Shown: positions 20,851-34,346, numbered from the stretch's first letter. The stretch is 64,000 nt of DNA from Lycorma delicatula (GCF_047948215.1 NC_134462.1:116990437-117054436); one strand, 5' to 3'. Made by a program: numbers and translations. The notes: generated from the sequence alone by a model not told the origin.

Positions 20851-23050
20851 TCATGCTGAAACGGAAGAAACATAATATTGGTGGAGAATTTACAGATGTG
20901 AGGCGAATGTCTACATCGCATTTACATGAGACTATGAAAGAGTGTGAAGATAAATTTTACGATGCTAGGAAAGCCACTTTTGAAGTTCAGATCTGCTTTT
21001 GAATATGATCCTCATTTGGATTATATTAATAGTAAAGATTTACAAATTGGTACAATGATTAAAATATGCAATCATTGTTTTACAAAAAAATGGACAAATG
21101 AAGCACCTGGCATATGTTGCTTTGGTGGGAAAGTTTCACTTCCTACACCTAATGAGCTGCCAGAACCAATCAGTAATTTACTTTTCGGATCTCATCCTTT
21201 GTCAAAACTTTTTCTCAATATGTTGGAAAATACACTTTATGTCAGATAACTTCTTTCGGTGCTAAATGAATTGTAGAAGGAATTTTATGCTTACGTTTAA
21301 AATTCAAAGTCAAGTTTACCATCGCATAGGAAGTTTATCGCCAACACCTAGTGTCGATCACCAATTTTTACAGATTTACTTCCTTTCTGATGCTGATCAA
21401 ACTTCTCTTCGTACTAATATTGTTCCATATTTCAGAAGTTTTGGAGGAACATAATAATCTGTTCAAAGAGTTTAATTGCAATATTGACAACACAGCTTTG
21501 GGTAATGCGGAAGATTTTAAATTAATAATTCGTTCTGAAAATGTATCTGTTCAGGGGTGATCAGTCGTGAGCAGCATAGGGGTCACTATAATGCTCCAAC
21601 TACTAATGAAGTTGCTGTTTTACTGTTTGATGAAGATAAAGGACCTAGAGATATAATCATATGTTGTGATGGCAATGCAACATGTGTCTGAGCTTCATCG
21701 CTGTTATGATACTTTACAATATCTCCTTATGTTTTTGAAGGGTGAAGATGGTTACTATCTAACTATTCTGCTAAATAAATAATGAACAAAATAAAACAGT
21801 TTCCTGCATGCAATTTTATGCTTATCGACTTATGGTTCAAAACAACATTGACAATTTTTTACATTGTTACAGAAACTTATTTAATCAATATTGTGTTGAT
21901 ATGATGGCCAAAATTATCACTGAAAGATTAGCCTTTATTCATAATAACCAAAAAAATTATGTGCTGATGATTACAATCATCTTCGAGATACTGTGCTACA
22001 AGACACCAATGTTAATGCTAACAATATCAGTCAAAGTGTTATACTTCCCTCATCTTTCACTGGTTCACTACAGAATATGCATGAAAAATCTCAAGATGCT
22101 ATGACATATGTTCATAAACATGGGTGTACAGATCTATTTACAACTTTTGCGTGCAATCCTGAATGACCAGAAATAAAAAACAGATTATCTTTACTCAAAA
22201 ATCTACTGATAGACACGATATTATATCCAGAGTTTTCCATTTGAAAATGAAAAACTCCTAGACCTTATTAAGGAAAAGGAAATATTTGGTTCAATCAACT
22301 GCTATGCACTAAATGTCAAGTGGCAGAAACGAGGCTTTTCTCATTGTCACATATTTGTATGGTTATTAACTAAAATATGATCTGACAAAATTGATCTTAT
22401 CATATTTGCTGAACTCCTGGATAAAAATGTTGACCCATTATTATATAACGATGTTTGTAAACGTGTCTTTTTTTTTTTGAGGGCGAAAAACGCTTACATG
22501 TTATCATCACCCATCAAATATGTATCCTGGACCATGTGGTGATATAAATAGGTCATACATGATAAGTGGAAAATGTTCAAAAAAGTATCCTCGAATGTAC
22601 GTTTGCAACACTCAAACTGCAGTTGACGGTTACCTGACTTATTGCAGAAGTCCAGAGGACAGAGGTCATATGACAACTTTAAATATGCAAGGTAACATAT
22701 TGATCTTGATAATAAGTGGATCGTCCCACATTGTCCATTATTATCACATTGCTTTAGTGCCCACATAAATGTTAAATTTTGCAACTCCATGCAAACGATT
22801 TGGTATATTTACCAAAGATTCAGATCAAGCAACTTTTTGGTTGAAAATCAAAGCGGTAGATTGAATCTGTACATTAATTGAGACACAGCTCTGTAGCTCA
22901 ACCAACACAGCTACTGTCACCATAACTGTATGTGTGACTGGCTGCACTTATCTTCGGTTACTTGACTAAAGAACATAAAATAAAAGAATTGACTGCTGTG
23001 AGAAACACAAATAACCATATAGCGCAGGCGAAGCTGCGGTGGGGAGTTAG

Positions 23051-23809
23051 TATTTATTTATATCTGTATATTTTTAATATGTGTAAGCTATTGTCAGTGT
23101 ATGGAAATTAATTTATTAACTCTATATTATAATTTGTAGTTGTTATATAAGATGAATCAGAAGTTGTCTTTTTAAAAATTCTATTAAAACATTAACTTAT
23201 GCGGGATAAATAGAGCTTGTTATTCAACAATTTATACCTGCAATATTGACAATAGATAAAAACTCTTAGGTATAACATGTATTTAAAACAATTTTGCCCT
23301 GTTAAGTTCACATTTTAGCTACTTTTTATTTATTTTTATTTAATGTTGGTTAACTGTAATTGTTTTTGAAAATAAAGATTTGTCAGGATTTACTGAATTT
23401 TAGGGTTTGTCAGAATCCTTCTACCATTACTTTTGCAATTATATATCTAAAAAAATTTAACTTCGACTGATCAATCTAGAAGTTTAAAATTTAGTTTATT
23501 CCTCTGAAGAAATATTGCAATTTTAGTTTTATATCTGTGTTTTTTTAAATATGTGGGAGTACATTTTGTGATATTTTAAATACTTATTATTTATTGAAAA
23601 TCTTGGATATATTTCAAATGAAGGAACCTAGTTCACAAGCTGCAAATTCTGAATGTTTTTCACTTTTAGTTCGCAAGCTGCTTTTAGTAAGAAATTCATA
23701 AAAAACAACCATACCTATTGCATTTTCTGTATCACCTGTAATATCATCACTGTCAAAAAAGACTGAGAACAAACCGTCAAGGTACTTATAGCTTTTTGAG
23801 CATTTCATG
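23051..23809. other. AT-rich spacer, nothing recognised
   Basis: No supported gene. The minus-strand frame at 23614-23808 may be the decayed tail of the adjacent mariner but does not match the family clearly. Confidence 0.4.
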
Positions 23810-24480
23810 AAAACCAGTCTAATGATTTTAGTTACATAGATCTAGCAAAAGCCATTTCTTTAAAATTTGGAAATTGATAATAATCTGCTGAGTAGCAGAA
23901 TGTGTAAGAATTTTTCCTTGCGTAATTCAAACAATTTTTCCATCACAATTGCAGAAGAGAGCTCATGTATTGACTTTGTGAAAAAGAAACTTCTTTTTCA
24001 TCAAATGTAGTAATTTTTTTTCTTAATTTCCTCATTTATATGATCCAACAAAGATACTTGGTATTGTCTAGTTGTTATCATTTGCCCTTTTCCAGAAAGT
24101 CATGCAGATTATACCACAAGCATTCCAAAAGACTATGACCGTTGCCTTTTCTGTGATTGGAACAGTTTTCATCTTCATTAAAGCAAGTTTCACTGCAGTT
24201 CATTGCTTTGACCATTCTTTAGTTTCAGATTGGGGTGGATAAAACCAGGTTTCATCATCTATTATGAAACAGCACAAAACTTCCTCTTGATTATATAGAA
24301 CAGCCCCGAACTGTGTTTAGAAATGTTTATGCTTTCACACTTTTGCTCAGTTGTGATCAAATACAACATTTGTCTTTCAGGCAGTTTTCACATATGTAAA
24401 TAATATTCATGCAAAATATGATACACCTGCCATTGTCTTAGCAATCTCATGCACTTTCAGTATTCTATCTTCCATCATCA
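23810..24480 (-). pseudogene. Mariner transposase remnant
   Basis: On the minus strand, in shifting frames, one reads 'DDETWFYPPQSETKEWSKQW' (around 24265-24205), matching the mariner block 'CDETWFYHYxPETKQQSKxW' with the first catalytic Asp. Then come 'IVFWNACGII' (about 24140-24110), 'KKKFLFHKVNT' (about 24005-23970, the degraded 'LFHQDNAxxH' block, with the Asp lost) and 'INFQILKKWLL' (about 23880-23850, the 'LFxxLKKWL' block after the third Asp). Several stops interrupt it. It is an old inactive copy of a different lineage from the 28065 element. Confidence 0.75.
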
Positions 24481-26979
24481 ATGCAAATTTAACCTCAGTA
24501 CAAGTTCCATAGGCTGTCTAGAATGTTTAGCATTGTTTGTGCTTAACATGATCACTCTGAATATAACCTAACTACTTGTAAACTGTTTTAATTGATAGAG
24601 CTGACTCACATAATATTTATCTAGCTGGGCTTTAGTTTTCTTTGCCGTTTTATCTTTCAAAAATTATGTTAATCTCCTCATGAAATTTTCTTTTGTCAAT
24701 TTTTCACAAATTCAATACTTGATCAATTTAAACCTCAACAGCAGAATTATGAATTATCTGACTGAAACTTGAAGTATGCCCCTGGTAGAGATGTAGGAAA
24801 CTTAACAATCACCTCAACATGTTACTGTAAAACATCTCTTGATTACGTGTGTTTATCAAACATCTTAAGTTTAATATAACATTTAAAATCTTAATTTAAT
24901 TTTTGGGGATAATAAGTATTTATATGATATAACATTAAGAAATGTAATTTTAATCATTAGTCAACCCCTTTATCATCACAATTTTATATTTACTATTTGC
25001 TTTAATGTATGGACAGACATCTAGGAATATCCTCAGTTCAATATATTTAATTTAGTTTCCTTTTATCGATTGAAACTGGTTGTGTCTTTTTTTAAATTTT
25101 TTTATGATGAGGTAAATGATCTTTGAAAATATCAATCCTAACATGAAATTGAATATAAGTATAGCCGATAAAAAGCAAGCAAAACGAATTAAAATTAATT
25201 AATTTTGTGATATTAGGTCACAGGACTTGAAATTTTAAGGTTGGACCTGAAGTTTTAAGGCTGGACTTGCAAAATCCATCTTAAGATCAAAAAATCCTAT
25301 CAAAATGTCCATAGAGTCATGAGCTTTTTGTTGTAAATGTTTTCTGTATATGCTTTATTCATCTTTTAACTTCAAAGCGTACGTGAAGATTTATGAGATG
25401 GAAATATAGTTATTGAAGGTTTTTAGTTAATTTTCAGATCAGAGAAAGATTTCCATATGATCAAGTTTTCAGGAATTAGTGTCCATTAACACATTTACTG
25501 TAATATTTATTTTTTAAATTAAGTGATAAGTGATAAAATTATTTACCCAAAATAACTATAAATATTCAAAGGCTTGCTTTCATAATACACTCCATTTAAA
25601 CAGTTTTACAACTAAAACTGGACAAACAAACAAAATAAAAATTGTACAATATTTATAAAAATAATAAGCCGCATTGAACTATATAATAATATGTGAAAAC
25701 AAAATTCAAAGAAAAAATTATTATCAGCAACATGGCACAGTTTAAATGGTCTTTTGTTTGTTCTCTTCCGTAAATAACAGAACTCCAGGTAACATGTTCT
25801 ACAGCCTGATGGTTCTACAATAGTTGGAGTCGCTTAGTAGCAACTTGGAAAGTAAAAAACTAAGGATAGAATACTAATACTATTCTATATTTAACAAAAC
25901 ATGAAAACCACATTTAATGAACTAGTTTACGTAGATAATTGTAGTTAAACAATGCTGGGTAGAATTGACTGTTTGTCGTCACTTATTGGTAGATAATAAC
26001 CAGAGCAGCATCTACCATTTAATATTTATTAAAAGAAAGAGAGAAGATAATTGTTACTCTTTTTCATTAAGTCGTATTGATAAAGCAAGATATCAAATAG
26101 ACTAACTTTTGCAAAACATTATTTTTAAATGTGCCGTAAATTAAAAACAAAACAGAAACTACAGAAAACCTTATTTATCGTAGCGATATCTGTTGCTAAA
26201 AGTAAGTTGGCTCATTTTGTAATTGAAGTTCAATACTCTATGGACATTAGGCTTAATGAATGGATCAATCCACGGTGTTATTACGAGTAAATAAGTATGG
26301 GAATGAGAGTTATGTCCTCCCTAATTATATGTTAAAAATGCTTAAACTTTTTAAATGCGAATCTAAATCAACTTTAATAAATCTATTGTTTAAAAAAATT
26401 TACATCGCAGTGTTCTCAATCGCTTTTTAGTCATCTTTGGTGAGCGGTATTATTGATTGATCTCATCCTGGTTTCAGCTGATGTTATTACCGATGGACTT
26501 TTTTTTGTTGAAAAACATATTTAGAATGTGGTTGAAAAGTGTGTTAGATTCTAATTGTATCTGTTCGTTTAGATTATAATTGTTAGATGTTTATATACTT
26601 CATAAATTTCAATTTATTAAGTTGTCCATTTTTTTTTTTAAGATATGCATAGAAGATAAAGGTGGGATAACATGGGATGGATTTGTGTTTTGTGTCTGTA
26701 AAATTTTTAGATAGTGTTTATGTATAAAGGAGGATTTTGAAGTATTGTTTGTTTTTTGTTTTAAACTTCATCTTGTTTGACTATTGTAGAAATTATGAGA
26801 TTTAAACATTTCAGTTTATATATTCCATAGTCATTGTGTTTCTTTGGTGATTGTATTATATTCACAATATTTTATTTGTTGTTTTTAAGGCTTTATTGTA
26901 TCCAGATTTTTTTTTTAACTTGCATGCTATTTTTTTGTTTTTGTTTACGTATGTTACTATGTGAAGTTTTTTATATTTC
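24481..26979. other. AT-rich DNA with no supported gene
   Basis: About 2.5 kb of low-CpG DNA. 26450-26980 is T-rich on the + strand and may be decayed Penelope-like sequence continuing from 26980-27540. No open frame or repeat signature was supported. Confidence 0.35.
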
Positions 26980-27540
26980 ATTTTTAATTAATTTTGTACA
27001 ATTATGAACAGGTGTAATGTAATAATGCGTTTGTGTGCTTGTTATTTTATAATGTTTAGTTTTCTGTTTGGGCTTCAGGTGAAATAAGTAGCTTGAATAA
27101 TTTGTGGATTATACATCTAAAAACAAATATTTCTGTTAAACATGAATGTTGTTTTTATTAGCAGCTTTTTCTGATTGTACGATCAAGAAAATCTATTTAT
27201 TTTTGGGTTTAGATAATGCTGTAAAGTGTAATCTGTGGAATGTTTTGTCTATGTTTGTTAATAGTTGTTTTCATAGTTGTTCTTGTGTTTTGTGATAAAA
27301 CAAAATTATGTCACCTTCCAACCTGTACCATTATGTGTACATAGTTTGTTGCTGGAGAGAATGTGTGTTTGTTGTGAATATTGCAGAAAAATTTATTCTA
27401 GTGATTGTGGGTATAGAAGAGCCTGTAGGAAGGCTATTGAATTTTATTTGTTTTAAGATGTAATTTTGTTTAAGAATATTATTATTTTTGAGATCTGTTT
27501 TAACACTTTCTTGTATTTGATTTTTGTTTAACAATGAGGA
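26980..27540 (-). pseudogene. Penelope-like reverse transcriptase fragment
   Basis: The minus strand gives 'KFNSLPTGSSIPTITRINF' (about 27455-27395), matching 'INGLPMGSPLSPIIANIF'. Next is 'WYRLEGDIILFYHKTQEQL' (about 27330-27275), matching the catalytic 'RYVDDIxLxY' palm motif with the first Asp lost. 'NIDKTFHRLHFTALS' and, after a stop, a 'YLFLDVSTIIQATYFT' stretch follow, corresponding to the thumb. The order is that of Penelope-like elements. Loss of the motif and the stops make it dead. It is on the opposite strand from the GIY-YIG fragment at 8545-8960 and is not obviously the same insertion. Confidence 0.72.
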
Positions 27541-28064
27541 GTGATTTTCTTACTATGATGTTAATGAATATAGATTTCCTTTGTTAAAATGATGCTAATG
27601 TTGAGATATGAGATGTATGTTGATTTTTTATCTTGTTTATGAGTTCTGTCTGTTTTTTATATATTTGTTTAATATGTATATTTATATAGCTACTAACCTT
27701 GTTCATACATTGAGGAAGTTTAAAGAAGGATTATTTTGGTAATTTTCATCAACTATCAAATCAGTACTGATAAATAATTCACCAATACGAAAAACAACCT
27801 TCATATTCTACTCGTACACAAATTGGAACTGTGATTTGTACAGATCACATTAAACTGTATTAAATGAATCGGTGCAATCTGAATGCAACACTTTTTCAGC
27901 CTCATTCTAAATTCTCTTTAATAAATTCAAAAAATTCACTAGTAATAACATCAATTGATGTTGGGTTAAGAACTGAAGCAGTACTTCTTGAAAATGGCTT
28001 CTTAAAGAGTGTCATAATTGTATTTGTGTATTACAAGTTTTAAAAATGTTATATTTATTAAATA

Positions 28065-29378
28065 AAAGATGCTACCCAAAAGTTCGGGGAATTTGAATTT
28101 CGCGTGCGAACCATTGCTGGTATGACCTGCTGCCACTAGATGTGGCTAACAGTACTCTTTGTGAATCAGTGTTCCAACAACTGTGATGGTGAGAGGCTGC
28201 ATTGTTGACTTTCGTGCATATGTAACGTTGTGTTTTACTGCTTCGGGAAGTTCTAAATGGAAGATTTTAAAGAGCAAAGAACCTGAATCAAATTTTGCTT
28301 CATGCTTAAAAAACTTGGTGCAGAAACCCATCGCATGCTTGTGGAAGCATTTGGTAACAATGCTATGAGTAAAAGTAAAACTTTTTTGTGGTACAAATGA
28401 TTCAAAGATGGACGAATGACAGTCGATGACGATGAGCGTTCAGGAAGACCATCAACAAGCGCAACACCGGAAAACATCATAAAGGGTGAGAGGCTATTGT
28501 TGCAGATCGTAAACAAACAATCCATGATGTTTGTGCAATTGTACAAATGTCATATGGGTCCATGCAACGCATCTTGTTGGACAATTTGAACATGAGACGC
28601 ATTGCTGCAAATTCGTACCGAGACTGTTGATCAGCGACCAGAAAAAAAACATGTAGCTGTCTGTAGTGAATTGAAAAATTCAGCAAGAGATGACCCTAAC
28701 TTCATCTCCAACATCATAACTGTGATGAGACATGGGTGTACCGGTAAGACCCTGAAACTAAGCAGCAGTCGTTGCAGTGGAAGTCGCCAAGTTCACCGCG
28801 GCCAAAAAAAGCACGCCAAGTTCGCAGCAACGTGAAGTCCATGATGATTGTTTTTTCGATATCAAAGCCATTATCCATAAGGAATTTGTTCCTCTTGGTC
28901 AAAGTGTCAATGGGATGTTCTATTATGAAGTTTTAAAGCGGTTACGTGAAAGCATTAGGCGCAAACGTTCATATCTATGGGGTAACAATAGCTAGGTTCT
29001 GCACCATGACAACGCGCCCGCGCACACATAGCTAGCCGTTTGGAATTTCTTGGCTTCCAAAAAGATGGTAGTGATTCCCCACCCACCCTATTCGCCTGAC
29101 CTTGCCCCGTACAACTTTTTTCTCTTTCTAAAAATAAAATTTCAATCGAAAGGCCATCGTTTTAACACAATTTAGGAGATTCAGGAAGAAACGCAGAACG
29201 TGCTTCGAACACTTACACCTGCAGACTTCCAGGGATGCATGGAATTATGGGAAAAACACTGGGATCACTGTATCAGTGCCCAAGGGGATTACTTTGAAGG
29301 AGACAGTGGAAATTATAAGTTATGGTAAGCTATTTTATTTTTATGGTAAAATTCCCCGAACTTTTGGGTAGCACCTCG
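28065..29378 (+). mobile_element. Near full-length mariner element with both TIRs
   Basis: Terminal inverted repeats share GCTACCCAAAAGTTCGGGGA (left 28071, right inverted ending 29372). The left side is preceded by TA (28063-28064); the right-hand TA is mutated. Length is about 1.31 kb, as expected. The transposase frame runs from ATG 28257 to TAA 29326-29328. It shows an HTH with 'MSKSKTFLWYK', then 'ERSGRPSTSATPENI', 'DETWVYR' (about 28724, first Asp), 'HHDNAPAH' (about 29004, second Asp) and 'YSPDLAPYNFF' (about 29089, third Asp), a DD34D arrangement. It ends 'GDYFEGDSGNYKLW'. All catalytic residues can be seen, but several frameshifts and stops, including CGA to TGA near 28398, inactivate it. 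A 5' fragment of the same family is at 60033-60568. Confidence 0.92.
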
Positions 29379-29566
29379 TTTAATTCAATTTGTCATTCAA
29401 AAAAGTAAATAGTTTTACTTTCAATCATCTTCATGGAAAAAAAAAAATTTTATTCATTTTTATTGTATTAAACATTTTAATAACTGTACATATTCCTTTA
29501 TTTATTAGAATTTAGACATTAAAAAAATATTTTGCTAGGTAGAAAATTTTGTTTTTCATAATAGTG

Positions 29567-29569
<3 letters not shown>

Positions 29570-29640
<71 letters not shown>
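29570..29640. repeat. (TA)n(GA)n compound microsatellite
   Basis: A run of TA units passes directly into about 19 GA units. Spurious I/Y- and L/S-rich frames overlap it. Confidence 0.95.
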
Positions 29641-29642
<2 letters not shown>

Positions 29643-30654
29643 TATGTATGCATGTATAGAACGTTCTGAAAAATCAAATAATTCATCAAAATACAGACCA
29701 CTGTGCAAGTTAAACTCAAAAAATAATGTAATCAACAAACAGAAAGAGAAAACCCTAAAAATACTTAATATATATATTAACTTGGTTAAAAACAAAGTCC
29801 CTGTGTTTATCTCCAAATCTCAAGCTAGAATCCAGTGTGTTCCAGCTAAGACTCATAAAATACAACTGATAAAGAAGTGATTGAAAATAAGGAAAAAGAG
29901 TAAATAGTGGAGAAGAATCAGCTTAAAGATGAATTAAAATCATACAAATTCAAGTCCCTCTCCTGGGAGAGAACAATTACTCCATCCATACTTTCACAAA
30001 TATAAAGAAATTTTTATTTGGGATGAGAGCTACACATTACTGATTTTTTAACAAATGTAGACAGTGTGAATAAAGCATACAGGAAACAGATGTACAAATG
30101 GGAAAATTTCTAATGTAAAAATATTGTCACGAAGTACAATTATTTGATGTTTTTCATCTGTATGACATTACAGCACATACGTAAAGTAAAAGGTGGTTTT
30201 TTACTTTATCCTAACCCTATTTTGTTCTCTGTTCAAAAAACCTACCATCTGTGACTTCAGTTAAATGTAGAATATAACCACCACAGTTTGTAACCTTAGG
30301 TTGTAATAATAAAGTTAACAAACTCGTTGAAGCATTAACTATTTAATTTTGAGGTGGATCGGCTCATTTCAAGTTATTTAAACTCAGTTACAGTATAACT
30401 GGTCAGTTCAGTCCAACCAGTCTTGAGTCTCATATTTTACCCGATCAAAATTTACTCTACAACCAATCATTATCCTAATGACTAATCATTTTACCAGTGC
30501 AGTGACAAAACATTTTAATTCAATTAAAAATTAGTTGAGTATTTGTTTTTTAATTTAATCGGGTGTGCAGCATAAGAGAATAACTGATTAGCAACAGTGT
30601 TCCTGAATTAACCACCTTGGTTTGAGTATTTGGAGTGGTTATTATTGATTATTA
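29641..30654. other. No recognised gene
   Basis: A 78-codon + frame (29644-29880) is Lys/Asn-rich and matches nothing I know. The rest is AT-rich spacer. Confidence 0.35.
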
Positions 30655-31215
30655 CTATTTTTCCCTTACATGAGATTTGTTTGTATGTAGCGCTTTATAT
30701 ATACTAAAAAGTTTTTTATTGACTGAAGAAAGATTTTTTCGGTTGCATGGTGATCGGGAGGGGGTGAAAATGAATTTTCTTTACGTTTTGAGTTATGAGG
30801 AGTACGAAAATACGATTTACTTAAATTTTTATATCCTTATAAAATATGTATGTATATATTTATTTATTGGTTTATGTATAAAATTGTGTCTGAATATTTT
30901 CAAAACTACTCCATCAATTTCATTGAAATTTAGATATACTGTGGTTGTGGATCTGAAGTTATGTGTGTGAAAATTTGATGAAGGATTGGTCGAGTCAAGC
31001 TGAGTTTAATGTCAAAAAAATTTCAGCGGGCAAGTTAGAAGTGTAGTTCATTATGATGCTGTAAGTTGAACGTTGACATCAGTATCTGTTGTTTGGCGTA
31101 TTCAGGTAGCATTACCTACTTTGAGGGTTTTTAAGACTGGGGGTATGTGGTTTTTATCTAAGGGTTATGTTGACTGTGTTCTTCATATGTACTTATTAGT
31201 GAGTCAGTGTGGTGG
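30655..31215 (+). repeat. Interspersed repeat family B, copy 1
   Basis: This block is homologous to the reverse complement of 50395-50975. Shared landmarks in order are 'ttcggt...gggggtgaaa', 'ttgag(t/a)tatgagga(g/c)tacg', 'atcaatttcat', 'gatctgaagtt', 'aaaatttgatgaa', 'aatttcagcgggcaagttagaag' (tcaacaggaaaagttagaag in the other copy), 'acctactttgag' and 'ttatgttgactgtgt'. There is no coding content; the + frame at 30677-30970 is fortuitous. The 'actactccatcaatttcattgaaattt' segment resembles Helitron-internal sequence, so a non-autonomous Helitron is possible. Confidence 0.75.
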
Positions 31216-34091
31216 TGTGTGTAGTGTCTTAAAATAATGAAAAGTCAGTCTTCTTGCAAAGAACTGTGCAAGAATTTTTTTTATTACGAACTAAAATTTT
31301 ATTAGTACTCAACAAAAGCAAAATCTAAACAGAATTTAAACCAAGAATTTTAAAGCTTGGTGCATCTGTATTACACTGAATTATAATATTTTACTGTGTC
31401 TTGTTCAGATTCTATCGTGAAAGAACTTATTCTTCATACAAAAAATTAAGTTTTTTTAAATATTATTGTCTGTAATAAATATTTATTGCTTTTGATTCAA
31501 CCAATGTAACGCTACACTTTTTAATTCCTCATTACTCTTAGGTTCCTGAATCCTAAAATAGAAAATTTTATATGTGCGAATATACTACCTTTTTTATTAA
31601 AATAATTATTCTTAAAATTAAATCAAAGAGTAAATATGTGGAGATGATAGGTACCCTGATACGTGTGAGATGGTCGATAAGACTATGAAAATATTAGTTA
31701 CATCTTTATTTATTTATTTTTTTTTAAATAGATAATCTTTTTTTATAAATTGTACCCATCTCTAAAAATTAGTGGCAAGAAGTTTTATAAACATTTAATT
31801 GAATTTTGGAATAGGAGGAGGTTTTCAATTCAGCCTGTTTGTATTTATTATTGTTGCGAGGGTAAGCTTTACACTTAATAATAAACCAGGATTGATTTTC
31901 ATAATTTTTCTTTTAATTGTAGAGAAAAATTTGCTCATATGTAATTTTTCCATAAAACATTAATAAAGCCTTTTTTAAATAAAAAATACCAATTTTTTTT
32001 TTATTATATATTGATAACCCAACTTGTTTTCATTTGAAGATTGCAGTAAAATAGTTGAAAAAGTTAAAATAATAATATAATACATTCCAAAGAACCATAC
32101 CTCATATTTGGTTGTATTATTTTTATGTTGTTCTCTGCAGTCCTTTTCTTACTTTTATCAAAGTAAATGTTTTCTTGCCTTTGCATTTCTTATGAACAAA
32201 TTTTTTCATACAAGCAGTTATTTTTATTGGCCTGATTGTATTATAAATAAAAAGATTACCAAATAATAAAATAAAATTAAAATGTAAAAGGTAAATTTAA
32301 TTTTTTTTTTTTAAATTTCTAATGTTTGAACTTTTGAAGTTAGGATCAAAATAAACTTTACTTTTTCTTTTAAATTTGAACCATTTTGCAACAGTCTATA
32401 TCAAAGAATTCAAAAATCATTATTTTCTATTTAGCAATTTTATTTTAATTCAATTTTTTGTTAATATTAATGTTATTATTGTAGAATAACATTTCTATTT
32501 TTTATTTACTTTTTATGATATAGCGTCTAATGGAAACAGATTTAAAATGTTATCGCATTGTTAGCTGGTAATACTTACATATGTATGTTATTTCTTGGTT
32601 TTTGGATACCTAGAAATAGGAATTTTATAAACTTTTCTTACATTTTATTGTTTCATCTTATTTATTTGATAATTTATTTTAGATTTTTTAAGTAAGATGC
32701 ATCAGATTTGTTTTAATAATTGATCACCTTCTCGTTAATTACAGCAGCAGGAGGGAGTGTGCTAATTTAAGTTACTCTATTTAATTTTTTTTAAGAACCA
32801 AAACCAAAAAGATGAGTAAGTTCATAAAAGAAAAAAATGTTCAACTTCATTGCAAAAAGTAAGGTTAGATTATTAAATGTAAATGGCGGGAAAACAGTGC
32901 TTCGTCTGAAAATATTACTTTTTTATTTTTTTCATTTTCCCTCAATATCGTTTCTAGGTTTTACCGAATAAAAAACTCTATGATTAAGGGTACATTAAAC
33001 AAAATATGGAAACCAATTACCAGTAATGTAGAGTTTCGGAAATCATAGAAGAAGGACGTGGCAGTGGAACGAACAGTTCGTGAATAAATTTGGTTGTTAC
33101 GAGAGAAAAATTGCCAATAGCACATGGCAATAACACTATTAAAAAAAAACTTCAGCTATTTCTCAAGGCTTAGTAACAGCGTTTGACACAATTCATGTAA
33201 TAACAACAATAGGAATTATAGTAAGAGTTGAATGCGTTGTAGGGGGAGGGCCCGACCTTAAGAGCGAGGAGAAAAATAAACTATTTGTCCGTAATGAGGA
33301 AAGTGTGTCCAAGATAACGAGCTAACGGCACGTGACACGCCTGGTGTCAGACGCTCGAAGCTTGTGTAATAATGACGTCCAGTAATGATGTAATGCTCAC
33401 CCCTGAAATATTACCACAAAACATTGATTCGTACAAAACTACTATTCATTCGGTTTTCCCCCCACAAAAATGTACGCGTTGTATAAGATACGTATCATAG
33501 AAGTTACTTGACTGTAAAATTATCGGAAGAATTAATTTGTCTGAAACCTTATGTAGTTATTAATCGTTACGGAAGTTTATTTTGTATTCAATTTCAAATA
33601 ACACTTTAATAACTGTTATTTATAGTGAATAGTCTACGCATATTGAAATTAAACTAAGAAGAAATAATGTAATATTTTAACTGCTAATATCTAATAGAAG
33701 ACTGAAGTTTCATTGAACTATATCTTACAAATATGGATTTTAATAAATCAAATATATTTGTTAAGAGTTTATTTAAATAATATGCAACATCCCAGAAAAA
33801 AAACACTTTTAACGATTTTTTTTTTTAATGCAGTTTCTAAACTCCTTAACTAAGATATCTACGTTTTCCAAAATAACGTAGATAACCTACGATTAGATTA
33901 TGATTTCTACGTTCATAAAATTTTATACGGTTTAGTCGATGAAATTAGGACTTAAGCCAATTAATTTCCTCACCGTATGTACTGTATCGATATACATTTC
34001 TTTGGACTGGAGGTAGAAAAAATTAAATTTAAAAATAAAATATTATTGAAATACTTTCAATACATATCTCTTATTAAATATCGCAACTTAA
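31216..34091. other. No gene recognised; base composition changes here
   Basis: 31216-33000 is AT-rich with T- and A-runs. From about 33000, CpG becomes frequent. 33230-33420 is locally more GC-rich (gggggagggcccgacc...) and contains CACGTG (33330-33335), a TGACGTC-like site (about 33372) and a perfect 6-bp inverted repeat TGACAC-N5-GTGTCA (33333-33349). That could be regulatory, but no adjacent gene is visible. Confidence 0.35.
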
Positions 34092-34346
34092 CGGGTTGGT
34101 CTAGCGGTGAACTCTTCTTGGCAAATCAGCTGATTTCGAAATCTGCCTACTAAAGGCAGTTACTTTCATACGGATTTTGAATATTTGATCGTGGATATCG
34201 GTGTTCTCTGTTAATCGGATTTCAATTACTTGCACACCTCAGGAGCAGTCGACCTGAGACTGTACGAGACACTACCCTTCATTTACATTCTTACATCCTC
34301 AGAAGAAATACCTTCGGTGGTTCCGGAGGCTAAACAGTAAAGAAAG
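34092..34346 (+). repeat. tRNA-derived SINE, family with GGAGGCTAAACAG tail
   Basis: A tRNA-like head (TTGGTCTAGCGGTGAAC, box A-like, about 34095) is followed by a conserved body ('atacggattttgaatatttgatcgtggatatcggtgttct', 'gagactgtacgagac', 'cttcatttacattc') and the 3' end 'ggtggttccggaggctaaacag'. The 7-base sequence AACTTAA flanks both sides (34085-34091 and 34347-34353), consistent with a target-site duplication. Related copies are at 36749, 58842 and 47042. Confidence 0.85.

Larger units (their letters stand above)
20284..23050 (+). mobile_element. Helitron with decayed Rep domain, helicase deleted
   Basis: The 3' end is clear: a hairpin CGCAG/CTGCG (23023-23027 and 23034-23038) is followed by a CTRR-like TTAG at 23047-23050 and then T. 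Inside, shifting frames match the Helitron Rep protein. 'DLFTTFACNPE' (about 22133-22165) equals 'DLFITFTCNP'. 'WQKRGFSHCHIFVW' (about 22322-22365) carries the HUH nicking motif as H-C-H. 'YPGPCGDIN' and 'GKCSKKYPR' (about 22520-22590) and 'NKWIVPHCPLLS' (about 22716-22750) follow. The helicase portion is missing between about 22900 and the 3' hairpin. Multiple stops disable it. The 5' end is approximate, chosen from similarity to Helitron starts, because a TC is not preserved. It begins about 110 bases after the lipase stop. Confidence 0.8.

Noticed and set aside
26450..26520. Possible hammerhead ribozyme of a Penelope-like element (minus strand 'cagctgaaaccaggatgag')
   Set aside because: GAAA is present but the required CTGANGA core in the right order and the flanking stems are not visible.
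29556..29816. 86-codon minus-strand frame rich in Leu/Ser and Ile/Tyr
   Set aside because: It lies over the (TA)n(GA)n microsatellite.
30677..30970. 97-codon + frame
   Set aside because: It falls in interspersed repeat family B; no protein match and the other copy is not open in this frame by eye.
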